Origin: Streptomyces avicenniae | Lineage (GTDB): Bacteria; Actinomycetota; Actinomycetes; Streptomycetales; Streptomycetaceae | Length of the DNA stretch: 64,000 nt | Assembly (NCBI RefSeq): GCF_000719135.1 | Contig: NZ_JOEK01000006.1 | Location: 1 to 64,000, forward strand | Reading direction: 5' to 3' | The notes under the pieces: model-generated | Database searches by the model: none | What the model saw: the letters and a program-made list of their open reading frames with translations, nothing else | Told to the model about the DNA's origin: nothing | Made by a program: the position numbers and the translations under genes | In this document: in pieces, positions 16,273 through 23,628 of the stretch | How positions within the stretch are numbered: the first letter of the stretch is position 1 | Layout: every line of letters begins with the position of its first letter

Positions 16273-17064
16273 GTGCGGCTTCTTCCCGGGGCTGAGCCCT
16301 TCTTCTTCTCACCGGCGGGGGACTTCGACGGGCCGGAGGCGAGCGGCATGCTGCTCTGCCACGGCTTCACCGGAACCCCGCAGTCCCTGCGTCCCTGGGC
16401 GGAGCACCTCGCCGCCCGCGGCGTGCATGTGTCCCTGCCCCTGCTGCCGGGCCACGGCACCCGCTGGCAGGACATGCAGGCCACCGGATGGCAGGACTGG
16501 TACGCGACGGTCGATCGCGAGCTGGCGCGGCTGCGCGAGCGCTGCGCGCACGTCTTCGTCGGGGGCCTGTCGATGGGCGGCGCGCTGGCGCTGCGTCTCG
16601 CGGCGCGGCACGGCAACGCCGTCAGCGGACTCGTCCTGGTGAACCCCGCGATCACATTTCCGCGCGCCCAGGGGCTCGCGCTGCCGGTACTGCGGCATCT
16701 GGTGCCCAGTACGCGCGGCCTGATCTCGGACATCGCGCGGCCGGGTGTCGCGGAGTCGGGCTACGACCGCGTGCCGCTGCACGCGGCGCACTCCCTGCGT
16801 GCGCTGTTGTCGCTGGTCCGCGCCGAACTCCCCCAGGTGACACAGCCGTTGTGCCTGCTGCGCAGCCGGGTGGACCATGTGGTACCGGCGTCGGACGCGG
16901 CCCGCGTACGGGAGTCGGTGTCGTCGGTGGACATGGTCGAGCACGTGCTGGAGGACAGCTATCACGTGGCGACCCTGGACCACGATGCGGAGCGTATCTT
17001 TCAGATGACGGACGCCTTCATCACCCGGCTCGCGACAAGGAAGACAGCCCGTGACGGAACGTGA
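16273..17064 (+). CDS. Alpha/beta hydrolase, carboxylesterase type
   Basis: 263-residue serine hydrolase similar to Est30-type carboxylesterases and monoacylglycerol lipases. Visible features: LLCHGFTGTPQSLRPWAEHLA (oxyanion region), nucleophile elbow GGLSMGG, a probable catalytic Asp in LRSRVDHVVP and His in DSYHVATLDHD. There is no signal peptide. The start is GTG 16273 with a leaderless -10 box. Its end overlaps the next gene by 14 bases, so the two are translationally coupled. The substrate is unknown; the neighbouring acyltransferase suggests lipids, which is inference. Confidence 0.88.
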   Translation: MRLLPGAEPFFFSPAGDFDGPEASGMLLCHGFTGTPQSLRPWAEHLAARGVHVSLPLLPGHGTRWQDMQATGWQDWYATVDRELARLRERCAHVFVGGLSMGGALALRLAARHGNAVSGLVLVNPAITFPRAQGLALPVLRHLVPSTRGLISDIARPGVAESGYDRVPLHAAHSLRALLSLVRAELPQVTQPLCLLRSRVDHVVPASDAARVRESVSSVDMVEHVLEDSYHVATLDHDAERIFQMTDAFITRLATRKTARDGT

Positions 17065-17536
17065 CCCAGGGCTCGGCGACGGCCGTGACCCGATCGACGA
17101 GGAAGCCGCCTGGGCGCAGATCGTCGCCGGGTACGGCGACGAACCCGCGGACCCGCCGGGCGTGTGGCCGAAGGCGGCCGAGATCGACCTGACCGACACC
17201 GTGGACCGGGTGCTGCCCAGCGGCGAGAGCGCCGCGGCGCCGCCGCTCGGGCCGCGCGACTGGGACGCGGCCGAGGACGAGGAGGAGGCCCACTTCGTCC
17301 CGCCCGAGCCGCCACCGCTGCCGGAGGCGGCGCTGTCCACCAAGCTGGCGTGGGTGGCGGTGATCGGCGGACCGCTGCTGCTGATCGTCACGGTGCTGCT
17401 CCAGCAGCGGATGACCTGGTGGATCGTCACGCTGGGGGTGGGCGGTTTCCTGGGGGGCTTCGCCACGCTGGTGACCCGGCTGCGGGACGGGCACGACGAC
17501 GACTGGACGGAACCGGGCAACGGCGCCGTCGTCTGA
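17051..17536 (+). CDS. Small two-helix membrane protein
   Basis: 161 residues. An acidic N-terminal half (EDEEEAHFVPPEPPPLPE) precedes two hydrophobic helices (about 96-115 and 121-140), and the protein ends with a short acidic tail. I recognise no catalytic motif. GTG 17051 lies inside the end of the upstream esterase gene, so expression is probably coupled. It resembles conserved streptomycete membrane proteins of unknown function. Confidence 0.75.
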   Translation: MTERDPGLGDGRDPIDEEAAWAQIVAGYGDEPADPPGVWPKAAEIDLTDTVDRVLPSGESAAAPPLGPRDWDAAEDEEEAHFVPPEPPPLPEAALSTKLAWVAVIGGPLLLIVTVLLQQRMTWWIVTLGVGGFLGGFATLVTRLRDGHDDDWTEPGNGAVV

Positions 17537-17559
17537 GTCCGGGACCACGCGGCGCCGCT

Positions 17560-18267
17560 TCAGGGCAGCCGCAGCCGCGCCCGTACGGGCAGGTGGTCGC
17601 TCGCCCGCCGCGGATCGTCGGGCCCCGGGCCGTCCGGGACCCCGCAGCCGGTGACGCGGACGGCCGCCGTCGTCAGGACGGCGTCGATACGGCGGTCGGG
17701 GGCGCGGGCGGGGAAGGTCGCGGCGCCGCCCTCGGGCGCGACGCGCCAGGCGTCGTACAGCCGGTCGTCACCGGTGAGGAGGCCGCGGAACGCCGGTCCT
17801 TCCGGCCGTTCGTTGAAGTCCCCCGCGAGGACCGCGTACGGGGTGCCGAGGGCCGCGAGGTGGTCGCGCGCCAGCCGTGCGTGGACGCGGCGTTCGGCCG
17901 CGCGCAGGCCGAGATGACAGGAGATCACCCCGAGCCTGGCACCGTCCGCCGTGCGCAGCACGGCCGTCGCGAGGCCGCGCCGGTGCAGCCCCGGGGTGTG
18001 CGGCAGCAGCAGGTCTGCGGCCGACTCGACGGCGATGCGGGGCGCGCACAGGATCATCGTGCCGCAGGAGGGCGCGCCGCCCGTGACGAGGAACAGGCCC
18101 GTCGCCCGCGCCAGCCGGGACGCGTGGCGGCGCCAGCCGGGGAAGCGGGGGGCCTCCTGGAGGCAGACGACGTCGGGGGCGCAGGCCAGGATCACCCGGG
18201 CCAGCGCCCCCCTGTCGTCACGCAGCGAGCGGACGTTGTAGCTGAGCAGCGTGACGTCCGCCGCCAT
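17560..18267 (-). CDS. Endonuclease/exonuclease/phosphatase-family protein
   Basis: 235-residue member of the EEP (DNase I-like) fold. Conserved positions: LSYNVRSLRDD, CLQEAPRF (metal Glu), ISCHLGLR, LAGDFNERPEGP (Asp/Asn) and the final RRASDHLPVRAR (Asp-His). There is no signal peptide or membrane helix. Substrates in this fold range from nucleic acids to phospholipids and sugar phosphates, and nothing here decides between them. It starts 9 bases after glkA ends on the same strand, so it is probably co-transcribed. Confidence 0.87.
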   Translation of the reverse strand: MAADVTLLSYNVRSLRDDRGALARVILACAPDVVCLQEAPRFPGWRRHASRLARATGLFLVTGGAPSCGTMILCAPRIAVESAADLLLPHTPGLHRRGLATAVLRTADGARLGVISCHLGLRAAERRVHARLARDHLAALGTPYAVLAGDFNERPEGPAFRGLLTGDDRLYDAWRVAPEGGAATFPARAPDRRIDAVLTTAAVRVTGCGVPDGPGPDDPRRASDHLPVRARLRLP

Positions 18268-18276
18268 CGCGGCGGG

Positions 18277-19218
18277 TCAGCCCTGCCGGGCGAGGTCGGC
18301 GGCGCCGACGAGTCCGGCCCGGCCGCCGAGCTGCGCGGCCAGCACCTGGGCGTGCGGCCTGAACCGGCCGCCGACCAGCCAGCGGCGGAACGACTTGCGG
18401 ATCGGGTCGAGGACGAGGTCGCCCTCGTCCGAGACGCCGCCGCCGACGATGAACGCGGCCGGGTCGAACAGCGAGGCCAGGTCGGCGAGTCCCGCGCCCG
18501 CCCAGCGGGCCAGCTCGCGGAAGGAGTCCACGGCGACCGGGTCGCCCTGCCGGGCGGCGGCGCTGACGTGGCGGCCCTCGATGCCCTCCGGCGTGCCGTC
18601 GCCCTGCGCGAGCAGGATCTCGGCGGAGTCGGGGGTGGCCGTGGCGCGCTGCTGCGCGTAGCGGACGAGGGCGCGTCCTGACGCGTACTGCTCCCAGCAG
18701 CCCTGGCTGCCGCAGCCGCACAGCAGGCCGTCCGGCACGACCCGGACATGGCCGAACTCGCCCGCGACACCGAAGCGTCCGCGGTAGAGCCGCCCGCCGA
18801 TGATGATGCCGCCGCCGATGCCGGTGCCGAGCGTCACGCAGATGACGTCCTCGTGGTCGGCCCCGGCGCCGAAGCGGTACTCGCCCCAGGCGGCGGCGTT
18901 CGCGTCGTTCTCCACCACGACGGGGAGGCCTACGCGCTGTTCGACCTTGTCCTTGAGCGCCTCGTGGCGCCAGTAGATGTTGGGGGCGAACAGGACGGTG
19001 GCGCGCTTGTCGTCCACGTAACCGGCCGCGCCGATGCCCACCGCGTCCACGGACGTCCCCTTGCCGACGGCCTTGACGGCGTCGGCGATGGCATCCACGA
19101 CGCCTTCGGGAGTCGGCGGAGTGGCCACCTGGCTGGTGTCGAGAATCGTGCCGTCCTCGTCCACGACGCCGGCCGCGATCTTCGTGCCGCCGATATCGAC
19201 ACCGATGGTCAGTCCCAT
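18277..19218 (-). CDS. glkA: Glucokinase (ROK family)
   Basis: 313-residue ATP-dependent glucokinase, the enzyme linked to glucose repression in S. coelicolor. Motifs: ATP loop GVDIGGTKIAAG, the active-site segment VENDANAAAWGEYRFGAG, VTLGTGIGGGIIIGG and the ROK zinc cluster in LLCGCGSQGCWEQYASG. ATG 19218 is preceded by GAGGG. The upstream gene on the same strand is the SCO2127-like protein, an arrangement conserved in streptomycetes to my knowledge. Confidence 0.96.
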   Translation of the reverse strand: MGLTIGVDIGGTKIAAGVVDEDGTILDTSQVATPPTPEGVVDAIADAVKAVGKGTSVDAVGIGAAGYVDDKRATVLFAPNIYWRHEALKDKVEQRVGLPVVVENDANAAAWGEYRFGAGADHEDVICVTLGTGIGGGIIIGGRLYRGRFGVAGEFGHVRVVPDGLLCGCGSQGCWEQYASGRALVRYAQQRATATPDSAEILLAQGDGTPEGIEGRHVSAAARQGDPVAVDSFRELARWAGAGLADLASLFDPAAFIVGGGVSDEGDLVLDPIRKSFRRWLVGGRFRPHAQVLAAQLGGRAGLVGAADLARQG

Positions 19219-19302
19219 ATGTCCCTCAAGTGATGTCAGAGAATGCCAGCTTCGACCACCGTACCGGAGCAAGGTCGGCCGCACCGCCCCTCTCCGGCGG
19301 CA

Positions 19303-19902
19303 TCAGTCGAGGTCGATCCGCTGGGGGCCGCCCTGATCGCCGTTATCTCCGTCTTCGTCACCTTCGCCCCGGTCGGGTCCTGGGCGGTCGCCGCGCTTGC
19401 CGAGGTGCACGCCGTCGTCCGCGCGGCCGTCATCCGCACGGTCGGTGTCGGCTCGATCGGTGTCGGCGCGTTCGGTGTCGGCGCGCTCGCGGGGGGCGTC
19501 GCCCGTCCTCGTCCAGCGCTGCTCCTGCGAGAGCGCGGCGGCGCGGTAGGCGGCGAGGAGTTCCTGCCCGGCGTTGGCCAGGTGCTGGAACGCCTCGGCG
19601 TTGCGCTCGATGACGGGCTCGATCGCCGCGCGGGCCTGCGCGGCGAGCGGGCCGGTGGCGAGCCCGAGGCCGAGCCCGGCGAGACGGTCGGTCACGGCGT
19701 CGGCCAGCTTGCGCAGTTCGTCGGCCGCGCTGCCGGGTGGCGGCGGGCCGTAGCGGGCGCGGCGGCGTTCCCGCTCCGCCGCGAGGTCCTCCTCGGCGGC
19801 CCGTGCCCAGGCGTCGGCCTCCGGCGCCTCGGCGTCCTCGGGCCGCGGCTCGTCCCGCTGTCCGCCTGCCTCGTGGTCCCGGCCTGGCGTGCTGTCGCTC
19901 AT
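19303..19902 (-). CDS. SCO2127-like protein next to glucokinase
   Basis: 199-residue soluble, highly charged protein. A helical core lies at about residues 45-125 (ADELRKLADAVTDRL...LATGPLAAQARAAIEPVIERNAEAFQHLANAGQELLAAY). The C-terminus is disordered and Asp/Arg/Gly-rich, with tandem RADTD units encoded by 15-base DNA repeats. Its position upstream of glkA and its size match S. coelicolor SCO2127, reported to influence glucose sensitivity and glucokinase expression. Orthology is inferred from position and size. I chose ATG 19902 over 19923 because MSDSTPGRD looks like a normal N-terminus. Confidence 0.75.
   Translation of the reverse strand: MSDSTPGRDHEAGGQRDEPRPEDAEAPEADAWARAAEEDLAAERERRRARYGPPPPGSAADELRKLADAVTDRLAGLGLGLATGPLAAQARAAIEPVIERNAEAFQHLANAGQELLAAYRAAALSQEQRWTRTGDAPRERADTERADTDRADTDRADDGRADDGVHLGKRGDRPGPDRGEGDEDGDNGDQGGPQRIDLD
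19442..19486 (+). repeat. Three tandem 15-bp repeats
   Basis: Three near-identical units of TCGGTGTCGGCGCGT (the first with CTCGA at its end) lie in frame within the SCO2127-like gene and encode RADTD-type pentapeptides on the minus strand. Confidence 0.85.
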
Positions 19903-19965
19903 GGTGGCCTCCTGGCGCGTCACCGTCCCTTCCGACGGTACCCCGGCCCGGGCACCGGGCGCCGC

Positions 19966-21174
19966 TCAGCCCTCCCGCTCCCCCGCGCCACGGGGCGCGG
20001 GCCAGCGCGCGGGGTCGGGGGCGAAGCGTACGGCCAGCTCGCCGGGGGCCGTCAGCGCGGCGCCCGCGACGGTGCAGCGGCGCAGCGCGGACGGCAGCGG
20101 CAGCGCGCGGCGGAACGGGCCCGTGGTGACGAGGAGTTCGTCGCCGCGGCGGACGAGGCCGACCTCCTCGCGGGCCGCGCCTGGCAGCGGCAGCCGCCAG
20201 ATCAGCAGCCCCTCGGCCGCCAGCCGGTCCTCCAGCACGGGCGCGGGACGGACGGCCTCGTCGTACGGCGGCGGGACGGCCGCCCCCGTCAGGTCGTCGG
20301 GGCCCGGCTCGCCGTCGAGCAGCGGCAGTTCGGCGAGCGGCACGGGCAGGTCGAGGGCGGCGAGCACGGCCCGCTGGCGGGCGGCGCGGGCGGTCCAGCG
20401 CGGGTCGGGCGAGTCGGCGGGCAGCAGCCGGTTGGCGACGACCGCGTCGAGCGCCAGGCCGTGCAGGGCGAGCCCGGCGCGGGCCGCGTCCAGGGCGGTG
20501 GCGGAGCGGGGCCCCGGGTCGATGACGAGGCGTACGGCGGCGCGCGGCCCCGTGACGACGCGTTCGAGCGCGCCGAGGGCCTCGTCCCAGCGGGCCGCCG
20601 TGCCGTACAGGCCGTCGGCGGGCATCGGCAGCCCGACGAGCTGGGCGAGGAACGGCCGCAGCGCGCGGGCGCTCTGGCGTTCCGGCGGCAGGAGGCGGCG
20701 CAGGTAGCGGCGCAGCTGTTCCGGTAGGGCGAGGAGCCGCAGGGCGTCGGCGTACGGCGGCAGATCGACCACGACGAGCGCGTGGTCCCCCGCGTCGTGG
20801 GCCGTGCGGACGGCGTGCAGGAGGGCGAGGTCGCGGGCGCCCGGCAGCTCCGTCAGCTCGTCGTCGTCGAGCGCGTCGGCGCCCAGCGCGTCGAGGAAGG
20901 GGCGGGCGTGCCGCTGCCCGGCGAGGACGGCGGCCCTGAAGTCGGCGGCCGGGTCGATGCGCGCGGCGGACGGCCCGGTGGCCGCCCGCCGGACGGCGGG
21001 CCAGACGGGCGGCGGGGCGCCGAGCAGCGCCGCGAGCCGCGCGGGCGGCTCGGCGGACAGCAGCAGGGTCGCCGTCCCGGCGCGGGACGCGGCGTGCGCC
21101 GTCGCGGCGGCGACCGTGCTCGTCCCGTCGCCGCCCGGACCGGTGACGAACAGGACGCGGGGCGCGGGGGTCAT
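19966..21174 (-). CDS. ArsA-like ATPase-fold protein with degenerate P-loop
   Basis: 402-residue protein with the ArsA/MinD-like deviant Walker layout. The N-terminal loop reads FVTGPGGDGTSTVAAATAHAASRAG, followed by VVVDLPPYADALRLLALPEQLRRYL as the Walker B/switch region. The C-terminal 120 residues are beta-rich (GDELLVTTGPFRRALPLP), like the Hsp20-type tail of actinobacterial ArsA homologues. The canonical deviant P-loop is GKGGVGKST; here both lysines are lost (GPGGDGTST), so ATP hydrolysis is doubtful. It overlaps the upstream SRPBCC gene by 4 bases. Substrate unknown. Confidence 0.8.
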   Translation of the reverse strand: MTPAPRVLFVTGPGGDGTSTVAAATAHAASRAGTATLLLSAEPPARLAALLGAPPPVWPAVRRAATGPSAARIDPAADFRAAVLAGQRHARPFLDALGADALDDDELTELPGARDLALLHAVRTAHDAGDHALVVVDLPPYADALRLLALPEQLRRYLRRLLPPERQSARALRPFLAQLVGLPMPADGLYGTAARWDEALGALERVVTGPRAAVRLVIDPGPRSATALDAARAGLALHGLALDAVVANRLLPADSPDPRWTARAARQRAVLAALDLPVPLAELPLLDGEPGPDDLTGAAVPPPYDEAVRPAPVLEDRLAAEGLLIWRLPLPGAAREEVGLVRRGDELLVTTGPFRRALPLPSALRRCTVAGAALTAPGELAVRFAPDPARWPAPRGAGEREG

Positions 21175-21620
21175 GACCCGGGCAGGCTCTCCACGCGCTT
21201 CTTCAGCCCTTCGAGGGCACGGTCGATGATGACCTTCTCCGCCTTGCGCTTGATGCTGCCGAGCATGGGGATCTTGACGTCCACGGTCAGCTGGTAGGTG
21301 ACCTCGGTGCGGGTGCCGTCCGCGACGGGCGCGAGGCGGTACGAGCCGTCGAGCGCGCGCAGCATCCTCGACTTGACCAGCGACCAGCTCACCTCCTGCT
21401 CGCCGTGCCAGGCGTAGCGCAGGGTGTGCTCGTCCTTGATCGCCCCGGCGTCGAGGAGGAGGCGGACCTCTTCCGCGCGGCCCGTGGCGTCGGCGGCCAG
21501 GACCTCCGCCTCCTTGACCTCACCCGTCCAGTCCGGGTAGCGGCCGAAGTCGGCGATCACCGCCATCACTTCGGCCGGGGTGGCCTCGATGGTGGTGCTC
21601 GACCTGGTGTGTTCGGCCAT
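21171..21620 (-). CDS. SRPBCC (START-like) family protein
   Basis: 149-residue lipid- or polyketide-binding fold protein of the polyketide cyclase/dehydrase group. Opening strand RSSTTIEATPAEVMAVIADFGRYPDWTG, a beta sheet (YAWHGEQEVSWSL), and a C-terminal helix LKKRVESL are visible. There are no catalytic residues I can assign. ATG 21620 has AAGGAG upstream. It is translationally coupled to the ArsA-like gene (4-base overlap), so the two probably act together. Confidence 0.88.
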   Translation of the reverse strand: MAEHTRSSTTIEATPAEVMAVIADFGRYPDWTGEVKEAEVLAADATGRAEEVRLLLDAGAIKDEHTLRYAWHGEQEVSWSLVKSRMLRALDGSYRLAPVADGTRTEVTYQLTVDVKIPMLGSIKRKAEKVIIDRALEGLKKRVESLPGS

Positions 21621-21688
21621 CGCCCTCGCTCCTTGGGGTCGCTCCCGCGCCGTCGAGCGAAGGCTACCGCGCCCCGGGGGCGGCTCCG

Positions 21689-22852
21689 TCAGGACGGCCC
21701 GTCGAGAAGGCCGCGCAGGCGCTCGACGAGGAGGTCCCAGCGCCACTTCTCCTCCACCCAGTCCCGGCCGCGCGCGGCCATCCTGGCGCGCAGTTCCGGG
21801 TCGCCGAGGAGGGCGACGAGCCGGTCCGCCGTCTCGGCGGGGGCCGTGCGCTCGCCGCCGCGCACCACCCAGCCGGTCTCGCCGTCCAGCACGGCGTCAG
21901 GCGCCCCGCCCGAGTCGCCCGCGACGACGGGCAGGCCGCTGGCGGACGCCTCCAGGTAGACGATGCCGAGGCCCTCGACGTCCAGCCCGCGGCGGCGGGT
22001 GCGGCAGGGCATGGCGAAGACGTCGCCCGCGCCGAAGTGGGCGGGCAGCTCCGACCAGGGCACCTCGCCGGTGAAGACGACCGCGTCGGCGACGCCGAGC
22101 GAGCGGGCGAGCTTCTCCAGGTCGGCGCGGTACGGGCCGCCGCCGACGACGAGCAGCGCCGCCGCGGGCTCGGCGGCGAGCACGCGGGGCAGGGCGCGGA
22201 TGAGGGTGTCCTGCCCCTTGCGCGGCACGAGGCGGGACACGCAGACGACGACCGGTCGTTCCGTCAGGCCGAGGGCGGCCCGTACGGCGGCGCCGCCCGC
22301 GTCGGGGTGGAACGTCTTCTCGTCCACGCCGGGCGGCAGGTGCGTCATGCGGGCGGCGGCCTCGGGGCTCAGCGCGGGCGCGATGCGCGAGCGGGTGTAG
22401 TCGCCGAGGTACGTGAGGGTGTCGGTGACGTCGCCGACGCGGCGCAGAAGGCGGCGCGCGCCGGGCAGCTGGGCCCAGCCCGCCTCGTGGCCGTGCGTGG
22501 TGGCGACGATGCGGCGGGCGCCCGCCGCGCGCAGTGCGGGGGCCATCAGCCCGAGCGGCGCGGCGGCGCCGAACCAGACGGCGGTGCAGCCGTGTTCGCG
22601 CAGCAGGGCGGTGGCGCGCCGGGTGGCGGCCGGGGTGGGCAGCAGCATGGTGGTGCGGTCACGGACGACCGGGTACGGCTGTTCCGCGTCGAACGCGGCG
22701 GTGGCGGCGCGGCCTTCGGCGTCCCGCTTCCACGTCGAGGCGTAGACCACGACGCGGTCGGGGTCGAGGCGCGTGGCCATGCTGTGGAGGAATGCCTGGA
22801 TACCACCGGGCCGTGGCGGGAAGTCGTTGGTGACGATCAGCGTCTTACGCAT
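21689..22852 (-). CDS. pimB: GT4 mannosyltransferase, PimB'-like
   Basis: 387-residue GT-B glycosyltransferase. The N-terminus MRKTLIVTNDFPPRPGGIQAF is typical of the actinobacterial enzymes that add mannose to phosphatidylinositol monomannoside. The donor site shows SRLVPRKGQDTLI and EGLGIVYLEASASGLPVVAG with the conserved Glu. It acts at the cytoplasmic face of the membrane. GDP-mannose specificity is inferred from the family. The start is ATG 22852; TATCGT at 22866-22861 on this strand ends 8 nt before it, suggesting a leaderless transcript. Confidence 0.88.
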   Translation of the reverse strand: MRKTLIVTNDFPPRPGGIQAFLHSMATRLDPDRVVVYASTWKRDAEGRAATAAFDAEQPYPVVRDRTTMLLPTPAATRRATALLREHGCTAVWFGAAAPLGLMAPALRAAGARRIVATTHGHEAGWAQLPGARRLLRRVGDVTDTLTYLGDYTRSRIAPALSPEAAARMTHLPPGVDEKTFHPDAGGAAVRAALGLTERPVVVCVSRLVPRKGQDTLIRALPRVLAAEPAAALLVVGGGPYRADLEKLARSLGVADAVVFTGEVPWSELPAHFGAGDVFAMPCRTRRRGLDVEGLGIVYLEASASGLPVVAGDSGGAPDAVLDGETGWVVRGGERTAPAETADRLVALLGDPELRARMAARGRDWVEEKWRWDLLVERLRGLLDGPS

Positions 22853-22860
22853 CGGACGAG

Positions 22861-22866
22861 ACGATA
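22861..22866 (-). promoter_or_regulatory. -10 hexamer of leaderless pimB
   Basis: TATCGT on the minus strand, 8 nt before the pimB start codon, with no ribosome-binding site between. Confidence 0.45.
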
Positions 22867-22959
22867 CCGAGCCGGGACGCGGCGTCCGCGCGCCGGTGCC
22901 CCGCACCGGCCGCCGGATCCGGGTGGCGGGGGCGGCTCCCGTCCTGCGAGAGTTCGGCC

Positions 22960-23628
22960 ATGCGCGAACAGTCGTACGAAGAGGCGGCCTTGGGGATCCC
23001 CCTCGTACGGGGCGCGTGGGAGGCCCATCTGACCGTGGACTGCCCGGAGCCGGAGACGGCGGAGCTGGCGGCCTGGGCCGCCGGGCGTGGCCTCGGGTTC
23101 GTCCACATCGTGCTGGCCAGGGGCCGCGTCCGGTCCCAGCCCATGATCACCCTCACGGGGACGGGCCCGGCCGACGCCCCGGCCCGTACGGCGGGCCCGC
23201 TGGCCGCCGAACTGGCCGCGGCCGGGCGGCCCGTGACGCGGGTCAAGGTCGAGACACCGCCCTGGGCCGAGGGCGTCCCGCAGGACGACGCGGTGCCGGG
23301 CGCCCGGCACCCGGCCCGCTACTTCGAGCACCACGTGAAGCTGCTGCTGCCGGGGCGCCGCGACAGCGCCGCGCTGGAACGCCTGGCCACCCCGCACGGC
23401 GCGCACCTCTCCCGGAACGCGCGCCGCACCCGCGCCGACGGCCGCGAGGAGCGGTTCGTCACCCAGCGCTGCGCGGGCGTGGGCCGCGCCACGGCGGAAC
23501 GGCGCCTGGCCGCCCTGCTCGACGCCCTGACGCCCTACCGGATCGCCGAGGTGGAGCGGGAGTACGTCGTGCACGACAGCAACCTCGCCCTGGACGACGG
23601 CTGGATCACCGAGGAGACCACCCCATGA
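22960..23628 (+). CDS. Unknown protein with internal duplication
   Basis: 222 residues; I recognise no family. Residues 21-97 and 123-201 look like two copies of one alpha/beta unit. Each opens with E-x-H plus a hydrophobic strand (EAHLTVDCP; EHHVKLLLP), then a helix, a strand rich in Arg, a strand (PMITLTGTG; RFVTQRCAG), an Ala/Leu-rich helix (TAGPLAAELAAA; AERRLAALLDAL) and a final strand (VTRVKVE; IAEVERE). The order suggests tandem ferredoxin-like folds. The stop overlaps the start of a nucleotidyltransferase gene (ATGA), so the two are a coupled pair. Confidence 0.8.
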   Translation: MREQSYEEAALGIPLVRGAWEAHLTVDCPEPETAELAAWAAGRGLGFVHIVLARGRVRSQPMITLTGTGPADAPARTAGPLAAELAAAGRPVTRVKVETPPWAEGVPQDDAVPGARHPARYFEHHVKLLLPGRRDSAALERLATPHGAHLSRNARRTRADGREERFVTQRCAGVGRATAERRLAALLDALTPYRIAEVEREYVVHDSNLALDDGWITEETTP

